The notes beneath the pieces were generated by a model. That model was not told where the DNA came from and made no database searches. It was given only the letters and a program-made list of their open reading frames with translations. Below, piece by piece: positions 57,202 through 64,000 of a DNA stretch of 64,000 nucleotides (positions are counted from its first letter, which is position 1; each line of letters opens with the position of its first letter). The position numbers and the translations under genes are program-made. Source of the DNA: Caulobacteraceae bacterium (GTDB taxonomy: Bacteria > Pseudomonadota > Alphaproteobacteria > Caulobacterales > Aquidulcibacteraceae); contig JADJCG010000016.1 of assembly GCA_016703335.1 (NCBI GenBank), positions 1-64,000 on the forward strand, read 5' to 3'.

Positions 57202-57969
57202 GTGGCAAGAGCAGTGGCCAATTTGCAGCAGCGCGCAGGCAAGCGCGGACCTCGTCGCATCGGCGAGCACAGCCGCCAACACAAGGCGTCGTCCAAGCCG
57301 GCCGGGCCGAGCACCTCAAAGAAGGCGCAGCAAAGTCAGGAGACCAAGGACCGCATTCTCGATTCGGCGGAGGAATTGTTCTCACGCCACGGTCTCTATG
57401 GGGTCACCGTGCGCAACGTCGCGGACCTCGCCGGAGCGGACCAAGCGCTGATCCATTATTATTTTGGCACCAAACGCGGCATGTTCGACGCCGTCTTCGA
57501 GCGCCGGGCCGGCGGCATCAACGCCGCGCGGATGGCAGCGATGGACGCCTACGAAGCGAAGGTAGGTCCTAAAGTCACCGTTGAGGGCGCCATTGGCGCT
57601 TTCCTCCAGCCGATCTTCGATAACGACCGCGCGGCCGACGATGGCTGGCGGAATTTCTCCGCTTTGGTGGCTCTCGCCAACAACAGCAAGGAATGGGGTG
57701 GCCAGATGATGAGCCGCTATTTCGACAGCGTCATCCATCGATTGATTGGATTGCTTCGCAAGGCGTTGCCCGAAGCCAAAGACGAAGACCTGTATTGGAG
57801 CTACCAAATGCTTTCCGGCTCACTGATGCTGCTCCAGGCGGAGACGGGCCGCATCGAATTGCTCTCCAAGGGCAAGTGTCGCTCCGACGATGTCGATGCT
57901 TTCAGCGCACGGCTAGTGCGTTACGCCGCGGCCGGTTTCAAGGAATTGTGCGCGCGCAAGCGGCGTTGA
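57202..57969 (+). CDS. TetR-family regulator of the esterase/receptor cluster
   Basis: A 255-residue protein. A basic 50-residue extension (KRGPRR, KASSKPAG) precedes the helix-turn-helix: TKDRILDSAEELFSRHG, then VTVRNVADLAGADQALIHYYFGTKRGMFDAVF. The C-terminal helical domain would bind the inducer. GTG 57202 has GGAG eight bases upstream. An in-frame ATG at 57154 abuts operator site 3 and is less likely. It is divergent from the TonB receptor and upstream of the acyl-CoA ligase, both preceded by matching palindromes. Confidence 0.9.
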   Translation: MARAVANLQQRAGKRGPRRIGEHSRQHKASSKPAGPSTSKKAQQSQETKDRILDSAEELFSRHGLYGVTVRNVADLAGADQALIHYYFGTKRGMFDAVFERRAGGINAARMAAMDAYEAKVGPKVTVEGAIGAFLQPIFDNDRAADDGWRNFSALVALANNSKEWGGQMMSRYFDSVIHRLIGLLRKALPEAKDEDLYWSYQMLSGSLMLLQAETGRIELLSKGKCRSDDVDAFSARLVRYAAAGFKELCARKRR

Positions 57970-57986
57970 CTTCCGGGCTCAGTATA

Positions 57987-58004
57987 GTTCATCAATTGAT
58001 GAAC
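57987..58004. promoter_or_regulatory. TetR-regulon operator, site 4 (acyl-CoA ligase)
   Basis: GTTCATCAATTGATGAAC, a perfect 18-bp palindrome and the best copy of the motif. It lies 37 bases before the acyl-CoA ligase start. Confidence 0.7.
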
Positions 58005-58041
58005 ATGCGTCCGCGTTGAAAACGCGGAACGGGAGGAATGC

Positions 58042-59555
58042 GTGCAACAGGGTGCGCCGAGCCAGATTGCATCTTTCGTCGGTGGCGTGCGAAGCGCAGC
58101 CGCCGTGCGGCCAAACCAGATTGCAATTCAAGATGATGAGCGCGCGATAACTTACGCGGATTTGATGCGGGCTGCGGAGCGCGCGGCCGCAGCCTTCGCG
58201 CGGGATGGCCTAAAGTCGGGAGACGTTATTGCGATCTGCGCGGCGAATTCCGTCGCGTACGGCGCGGTCTATGTGGCGGCTGCGCTGGCTGGGATCGTCA
58301 CGGCGCCCTTACCACAAAGCGCTACAGACGAGGCGCTGGCGAAGATGATAGTAGATTGCGGCGCCCGGATCGTGTTTGCCGACGCCGACAATTTCGCCCG
58401 TTTGACGAACGCCGGGGCGCGTGTCGTCGCGCTCGATGGCGTGGAGACGTGGTGGGCCGCCGCGCCTTTGCACTCATCAACTTGCGATATCTCCGGCGAG
58501 CACGCCTTCAACATCATCTACTCCTCAGGTACAACCGGCGCCCCGAAGGGCATCGTTCAGAGCCATGCGATGCGCGACGCTCATGTGCGGCTTGCACAAG
58601 CGTGTGGCTACGACACTGACACCGTCACGCTACTTTCAACGCCGCTCTATTCAAACACTACATTGGTCAGTTTCCTCCCGACGATTGCGCTTGGAGGGAC
58701 GGCGATTTTGATGCGCAAGTTCGATGTGGAAGGATTTCTTCAGCGCGCGCAGGAGCATCGTGCGACGCACACGATGTTGGTGCCCGTGCAATATAAGAGA
58801 CTGTTGGAATCGCCGCGCTTCTCAGCGTACGATCTGTCATCGTTCAAACAGAAATTCTGCACCTCGGCGCCGTTCGCCGCGGATTTGAAGCGACAAGTGC
58901 TGGACCGCTGGCCGGGCGCGCTGACCGAATATTACGGCATGACGGAAGGTGGCGGCCTCTGCATCCTATTCGCCGATCAATTCCCGGATAAACTCCACAC
59001 CGTCGGCCGGCCCGCCCCAGACAACGACATCCGATTAGTCGATGACGAAGGACGGGAGGCGCCGCAGGAGAGATCGGCGAGGTTGTGGGCCGCTCCGGCA
59101 GCTTCATGAATGGCTATCATAAGCGCAGCGCCGATACGGCAGCGGCGTTCTGGCATAGTCCCAATGGTCTTCGCTTTATGCGCACCGGCGATGTCGGCCG
59201 TTTCGATGAAGATGGCTTTCTTATCCTTATGGACCGCAAGAAAGACGTGATCATTTCGGGCGGCTTCAACATCTACTCATCCGATCTCGAAGACGTGCTG
59301 CGCAGCCATCCCGCCATCGACGATGTCGCCGTTGTCGGCGCGCCATCGGAGAAGTGGGGCGAAACCCCTGTGGCGTTCGTGGTCTGCAACGCGCCGATCG
59401 ACTGCAATGAGTTGCTGGCCTACGCCAATGAGCGGCTGGGGAAACTACAACGACTCGCCGAGGTGCAAAAGATGGAGCGGCTGCCGCGCAACGCGATCGG
59501 CAAAATATTGAAGCGCGAGTTGCGCGAGGCGGCAAGGCAACGAGCGATCCGATGA
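58042..59555 (+). CDS. AMP-forming acyl-CoA synthetase/ligase, frameshifted near 59070
   Basis: About 505 residues that activate a carboxylic acid to its CoA thioester through an acyl-adenylate. Visible motifs are the P-loop-like IYSSGTTGAPKGI, the A5 motif TEYYGMTEGGG, the A7 region FMRTGDVGRFDEDGF, the hinge ILMDRKKDVIISGG and the catalytic Lys in PRNAIGKILKREL. The break fits a lost G in CAGGGAGAGATC. GTG 58042 has GGGAGGA ahead. The likely job is to activate the acid released by the neighbouring esterases. The chain type (fatty or aromatic) is unclear. Confidence 0.9.
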
Positions 59556-59955
59556 AAGCTCAGTCCGTGGGGCGCCGCTTGAGCTGCCTCATCCATCCTG
59601 AGCGCGAGGGCCATCGTGTGCCGCTCGGCCGTACGCCTTGCCGTGCACATAAACGGCCAACTGGTGTGCCCGCTTGACGGTTCGATCCCAACAACGGTCA
59701 CTGGCCTAGCATCGCATAACGGACGTTCGCGCCCTCAGCCGAATATCACAAACAGGTCCCAGGGTCCGCAATGGGCCAGCCCGCGACGTAGCGCAGATTT
59801 CACTGAGCGGCCATGTCGATCCACAGCCGACGCTCGTCGGCGACGATGCGCGGTGGAATTAGTGGCCCGGTCGATCGTTCCCCTGAAACTGCGAATGATC
59901 CACGCTTGCGCGCGCCTGGGATCAGACCCGATAGTGCGCGCTCGGGAGGGGCCTT
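59556..59955. other. Intergenic stretch without a recognised gene
   Basis: About 400 bases. The frames open here are Arg/Ser-rich on both strands and not protein-like. No repeat or RNA is recognised. Confidence 0.45.
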
Positions 59956-61001
59956 GTGACACTCGATCTCACTGCACTTGCAGCGGCCTACGCTGTTGGC
60001 GTCGCCTTGTTGCTGATGGGTTACGTGCTTGCCGGCCCCGTCTGGGTCGAGCGGCACTCGATTCAACTGGCCGGCCCTGGCCGGGCGCGCCGCGTCTCGG
60101 GCTTTGGGGCGAATGGTCTCTGTTCACCGCTTGCGCCGCCGTCGTCGCCACCGTGCGCAGTTTCACAGACGTCGCCATCGTCGATGACGTCCTCTTGCCC
60201 CACTGGCGCGCAGCGCTCGGCGTTCTGCTTGCCGTTGGACTGATCGTTCTCGTTTATTCGCTCAGCGTGGTCGCCGGCGCCAAGCGTGATGGTAAGGACG
60301 CCGCTTATCGCGCGCGTCTTGGCGCAGCCTACGTGCCGTATGCGATGTACTCGGCCATCCTGTTCGCGGGCGGCATCGGCGTGCTGGGCTTGCTCGGCGT
60401 GGAGTTCCTCCACGATCAACACGCCTTCAACACCCAAGCCCGCATCGTCGCGCAATCGGTCAGCCAAGCCGTCACGGCAGCGCACGCGCCCGGCGATCCT
60501 CTCGATGCGGCGCGCCACGCGCTCACCTATTTGGAAGACGCGATTGGCCAGATCGCGGTGTCGCAGAACATCCTTCAGGATCAGATGAACCCGGTTTTTA
60601 TCTTCGCCGCCGTGATCTTCGCGGTAAACATCCTCATCGTCCTCTCGCCGATCCGCTCGGCCTTCATGCAGGGTGCGATCGACCTGACCCACATCCTCAC
60701 CGCTATCGCCATCGCCGGCATTCTGATTGCGGGCTTTGTCAGCTATTTCCTTTCCTACGCCGACGTGATCCAGGACACGCTGGCGCGCATGGAGGCGGCG
60801 CATCCGAACGCGGCGTTGGGGGCGTGGGACTTATCACAGCGCTACAATGAGATGGTGGTGCAATTGAACAGGTCGAAGAATCTGCTTGGCTTCGCCCAGG
60901 CGATCGGCGGGGAAGGCTCGGGGCTGGCGCTGTTTGCGGCCGCGATCCAGTTCACGGTCGACCGCATACCGGGCCGCGGCGAGCGCAAGGCGGAGGCGTG
61001 A
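59956..61001 (+). CDS. Hypothetical multi-helix membrane protein, frameshifted near 60085
   Basis: About 349 residues. GTG 59956 has GGGAGGGG upstream and gives an N-terminal helix TALAAAYAVGVALLLMGYVL. A shift near 60085 leads to LGLWGEWSLFTACAAVVA and further helices near 60200, 60340, 60590 and 60700, ending in a basic tail (RGERKAEA). Two periplasmic or cytoplasmic helical stretches (TQARIVAQSVSQAVTAAHA) lie between. No family recognised. It ends two bases before the next gene (TGA, then AATG). Confidence 0.65.
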
Positions 61002-61002
61002 A

Positions 61003-62067
61003 ATGCGCGCTCGTTTCATCGCACTCGCCGCACTGGCCGTGGCGGTCGCGCTCTACGCCGGAGCGTTCTCCGTGCTGAACGGCAATGCTGTCGCTTCGTC
61101 GCGCGACCTCGACGTGCGCGGCTCGGCTGCAAACGGCGCAGCGGGCGAGACGCCTCGATCTGATGATCTGGAACCTGGGCTATGGTGGGCTCGGGCGCGA
61201 GAGCGATTTCATCGCCGACGGCGGCACGCATTACTCTTCCACCCTCGCGCACGGCGGTGCGCGCCAATGTGGAAGCGATCGAGCGCTTGGTTCGCGACGA
61301 GCGCTCGCGCCCACGTGATCTTGTTTCAGGAGATCGCCCGCGGCGGCCCCGTAAATTACTGGGTGGATCTCAAGGCCAGGATCGATCGGACACTACACGG
61401 GCGCGGCAGCGTTTTCTTCGCCGATTTCAAGACACGCCTAATGCCCTGGCCCCTCGCTATGACGCACGGCCAGGCGATCTATTCCACCTACAGCATCGAA
61501 AGCGCCGACGTGGTGGCTCTGCCGGCGGAAGACGCGAGCATCTTCGGCGTCAAGCGGCGGTACGCATCCGTTGTTGCGCGCATTCCCATCGACGGCGCCG
61601 CCCACGGCTGGACCGTCGCCAGCGTGCACCTCGCCGCCTTCGATCCCGACGCCGCCGTGCGCACGCGGCAATTGCGCGAATTGCTGGCGTGGGCCGAGCG
61701 CGAATACCAGAGCGGCCAGCACGTGGTTATCGGCGGCGATTGGAACTTCCAATTGGCGGAGACCAACTTCCCGAACACGACGGAAGAGCGCTTCCTGTTC
61801 TGGCTATTTCCGTTCCCTCAAGACGCGCTACCCGAAGGCTGGCGCATCGCCGCCGACGCGCGTGTGCCTTCGGTGCGCACAAATCATCAGCCGTATGTAG
61901 CGGGCGAAAACTACGTGACCACGATCGACGGCTTCATCGTTTCGCCGAACGTCGCGGTTGAGAGCGTGGCCGGATTCGATCTCGGCTTTCAAAACACTGA
62001 TCACCAGCCGGTGCGCGCGCGCATGCGCGCACTGCGTGCGCCGCAGACTGAACAAAGCGGGCGCTGA
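61003..62067 (+). CDS. Endonuclease/exonuclease/phosphatase-family protein, several frameshifts at 61140-61320
   Basis: About 355 residues. An N-terminal signal or anchor (IALAALAVAVALYAGAF) is followed by an EEP-fold domain. Fragments in other frames give LDLMIWNLGYGGLG and RANVEAIERLVRDER before the main frame resumes with HVILFQEIARGGP (metal-binding Glu). Then come VVIGGDWNFQL (catalytic Asp and Asn) and the terminal FQNTDHQPVRARM (Asp-His pair). All core residues of the fold are therefore encoded. The substrate could be a phosphodiester or sphingolipid; the exported location makes a DNA-repair role unlikely. A two-gene operon with the preceding membrane protein. Confidence 0.82.
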   Translation: MRARFIALAALAVAVALYAGAFSVLNGNAVASSRDLDVRGSAANGAAGETPRSDDLEPGLWWARARERFHRRRRHALLFHPRARRCAPMWKRSSAWFATSARAHVILFQEIARGGPVNYWVDLKARIDRTLHGRGSVFFADFKTRLMPWPLAMTHGQAIYSTYSIESADVVALPAEDASIFGVKRRYASVVARIPIDGAAHGWTVASVHLAAFDPDAAVRTRQLRELLAWAEREYQSGQHVVIGGDWNFQLAETNFPNTTEERFLFWLFPFPQDALPEGWRIAADARVPSVRTNHQPYVAGENYVTTIDGFIVSPNVAVESVAGFDLGFQNTDHQPVRARMRALRAPQTEQSGR

Positions 62068-62303
62068 CCCTCTTGGTGGTCGCGGCTGAAAGGCTGGAAA
62101 GGGCCACATCCAGGCCAATCGCAATTTTTCCCGAATGACCGCCGCGCTCCAAACCTGCCGATCGCGCCCTGCGTCACAATTCGGAGCGCTCTCGCTGGAT
62201 GCAGTCGCTCGGCCGTCGGCCCAAGTATTGGGTTAGGATCCATTCCTGGGTATTCCCGGTTATTTTAGTTGTATTCATGGCATTCCTGCCAATGACTGGA
62301 CCC

Positions 62304-62951
62304 ATGAAGTTCGGCGAGTACATCAAGAACCGGCGCACCGAGCTCGGGTGGACGCAGCCTGATGCGGCGGCCAAGGCGGGCATCGAGCAATCCTATTTGT
62401 CGAAGCTTGAGACTGGAAAATCGTTTCCGTCGGAAGATGTCTATCAGCGGCTGGTGGAGGCGTTCAGCGTCGACACCGGGGCGATGGTCGCTGCCCTCTA
62501 CCCTGCCGAACTCGACCGGCTCCGCGAGATCGAAGCAGTGCGCAAGAACCTGCTTGAGCGCGAGCACGATACGCGCTCGACCACGCGCCGCTGGCTCTAT
62601 GCGGGGCTGGCCGCTTTGGTTGCGGGCGGCGCGCTGATCGGGCTGGCGCAGATCGATCGCGGCGGTGCGGCGACGCACTACACGTATCAATCCTACGGCG
62701 TCGTCCGGCCCGGAGAGAGCGACGACATCTTCGATGAAAACCCCGCACGCGCCGACGAACAAACCGTCTCTATCCCATACATGCGCGGTCCCGCGTACAC
62801 GGAGACCGTGCCGGAGGGCCGCCGCACGTGGCATCTGGTTGGCGCGAACGCGTTGCTCGTCCCAGCTAAGTTTGGTTGGGCCTTAGTCCCGGGCTTCGCG
62901 CTGATCTTTGGCGGGCTCGGATGTTTCTTTTTCAGCTGGCGCAGACCCTGA
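62304..62951 (+). CDS. XRE-type helix-turn-helix protein with C-terminal membrane helices
   Basis: A 215-residue protein. The N-terminal lambda-repressor-like domain reads FGEYIKNRRTELGWTQPDAAA, then GIEQSYLSKLETGKSFPSEDVYQRLVEAF. After a short charged linker come one membrane helix (LYAGLAALVAGGALIGL), an exported segment of about 65 residues and a second helix at the C-terminus. This layout suggests a membrane-tethered regulator that senses something outside. ATG 62304 is preferred over the upstream in-frame codon at 62199. The next gene follows after 7 bases. Confidence 0.82.
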   Translation: MKFGEYIKNRRTELGWTQPDAAAKAGIEQSYLSKLETGKSFPSEDVYQRLVEAFSVDTGAMVAALYPAELDRLREIEAVRKNLLEREHDTRSTTRRWLYAGLAALVAGGALIGLAQIDRGGAATHYTYQSYGVVRPGESDDIFDENPARADEQTVSIPYMRGPAYTETVPEGRRTWHLVGANALLVPAKFGWALVPGFALIFGGLGCFFFSWRRP

Positions 62952-62958
62952 GGACAAA

Positions 62959-64000
62959 ATGAGATTTGTTATTCTGATTGCCGCCGTGGCTCTTGCGAGC
63001 TGCGTGAGCGACCCCTTGTCTGCTGCAAACACGGCGTTGCGCGGCGAACCCCTTGATGCGCGCATCGAGGCGTTGATGGCGCGCGAACAAGTTGTCGGCA
63101 TGGCTGTCGCGGTGATCGAGCGCGGTGAGATCACGCATATCGGCGCGTACGGGTATCGCAATCGTGAAAACGCGCGGCCGCTTGAGACCGACACGATCAT
63201 GTACGGCGCGTCCCTCACCAAGGCGGCGTTTGCCTATATGGTTATGCAATTGGTCGACGAAGGTCGGCTCGATCTCGATCGCGGAATCGCTGACTATCTA
63301 CCGCGCCCGCTGCCAGACTACGAAGATTACGCCGATCTGGCCGGCGATGAACGCTGGCGCCAACTGACGCCGCGCATCCTGCTTTCACACACGAGCGGCT
63401 TCGCGAACATGCGGTGGCTAGATGACGATCGGCGGCTGCGCTTTTACTTCACCCCGGGCGAGCACTACGCGTATTCGAACGAAGGCATCTGGGTCTTGCA
63501 AACTGTGCTTGAAGAAGGCTTGGGCCTCGATGTCGGCGCGGAGATGCAGACCCGCGTATTCGATCGCTTCGGCATGACGCGCACGTCGATGCAATGGCGC
63601 GACGATTTCGCCGGCAATCTCGCCGACGGCTATGCGATGGACGGCACGTTCCAACCGCACGATCGCCGCGACAACGTCGCTGCGGCAGGCTCGATGGATA
63701 CAACGATCGAAGATCAAGCGCGCATGTGGAGCGGCATGTCCGCTGGCGATGGGCTATCGACTGCGGCGCGCGCCGAATGGGTAAGCTCGCAATTTCCGAT
63801 CCGAACGGTGCAGAAGTTTCCGACCATCCAGTTTTACAACACCACCGATCCGCGCGGCGAAGCGACCAACCTCTCCGCCTCGCTCGTGGGCGAAACCTGG
63901 GACGGGCGCAACGGGCGCTATTTCTCGAAAGGCGGCCATAATGATTGGACCGGCAACCTGGTGATTTGCGAGGAAGCCGGCGAGCGCTGCCTGATCATGC
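62959..64000 (+). CDS. Class C beta-lactamase-like serine hydrolase (cut by window edge)
   Basis: The first 347 residues of an exported penicillin-binding-protein-like hydrolase. The signal segment ends in the lipobox VALASC. The catalytic S-x-x-K is GASLTKAAF (about residue 80), the Y-x-N is YAYSNEG, and the third motif is in SKGGHNDWTGN near the window end, so all three active-site elements are present. It is probably an esterase, D-aminopeptidase or PBP-type enzyme; true beta-lactamase activity is possible but not indicated. GAGGA precedes ATG 62959. It is likely co-transcribed with the membrane XRE protein. Confidence 0.88.
   Translation, partial: MRFVILIAAVALASCVSDPLSAANTALRGEPLDARIEALMAREQVVGMAVAVIERGEITHIGAYGYRNRENARPLETDTIMYGASLTKAAFAYMVMQLVDEGRLDLDRGIADYLPRPLPDYEDYADLAGDERWRQLTPRILLSHTSGFANMRWLDDDRRLRFYFTPGEHYAYSNEGIWVLQTVLEEGLGLDVGAEMQTRVFDRFGMTRTSMQWRDDFAGNLADGYAMDGTFQPHDRRDNVAAAGSMDTTIEDQARMWSGMSAGDGLSTAARAEWVSSQFPIRTVQKFPTIQFYNTTDPRGEATNLSASLVGETWDGRNGRYFSKGGHNDWTGNLVICEEAGERCLIM

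Noticed and set aside
1..64000. CRISPR array or classical defence system
   Set aside because: No regularly spaced repeats, no cas genes and no restriction, toxin-antitoxin or retron genes were recognised on either strand.

Overview
The window is a 64-kb piece of a high-GC alphaproteobacterial chromosome, probably from the Caulobacterales/Hyphomonadaceae side of the class. This rests on gene content and layout: a mitofilin (Mic60) homologue inside a hemC-hemD-hemY cluster, a GGDEF protein with the N-terminal extension common in this class, a patatin/3-hydroxybutyrate dehydrogenase pair, several TonB-dependent receptors and DUF1254/DUF1214 proteins. No 16S gene is present, so no finer placement is possible. 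The sequence carries very many single-base frameshifts. They hit genes expected to be essential (tsaD, hemC, pyrF) as well as accessory ones, which looks like an unpolished long-read assembly more than decay. Broken genes are therefore described as whole genes with lesions.

1-32.8 kb is core-like. It runs: diguanylate cyclase end, ABC-F ATPase, type II NADH dehydrogenase (ndh), FMN split-barrel protein, OPA-type MFS carrier, tRNA-Ala(CGC), YggT/DUF167/folD, an amino-acid permease with a large insertion, a candidate structured RNA with its own terminator, pterin dehydratase, a cyanide-insensitive bd oxidase (cydA-cydB-DUF2474), SDR, patatin and bdhA, DUF350, a trypsin-like protease, pyrF, DUF2167, Rieske protein and gpsA, a TetR regulator, two look-alike 38-residue membrane peptides, tsaD, the hemC-hemD-mic60-hemY cluster, a CNNM/CorC protein and a secernin-like hydrolase.

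33-40 kb is a mobile-element remnant. It holds an IS110-type transposase with frameshifts, a DUF3363 relaxase preceded by an oriT-like pair of hairpins, two paralogous excisionase-type DNA-binding proteins, an XRE regulator with an inverted-repeat operator, and a tandem pair of paralogous hypothetical proteins. I see no integrase and no type IV secretion genes.

40.4-59.6 kb is an accessory uptake-and-hydrolysis region with three regulators. A GntR protein is linked by two near-identical ATTGTG-type operators to a five-gene operon (DUF1214, DUF1254, TonB receptor, alpha/beta hydrolase, large DUF1254 protein) and to a divergent M28-like protein that lacks the usual metal ligands. A Tat-exported nitroreductase-like protein sits with a MarR regulator. 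A TetR protein appears to control a TonB receptor, a type-B carboxylesterase, an acyl-CoA ligase and perhaps an MFS-hydrolase pair, through copies of an 18-bp palindrome. Together this suggests import of an ester-type compound, hydrolysis and CoA activation of the acid. The substrate cannot be told from sequence.

59.9-64 kb carries two membrane or exported proteins (the second with an endonuclease/exonuclease/phosphatase fold), a membrane-anchored XRE protein and a truncated class C beta-lactamase-like hydrolase that runs off the end.
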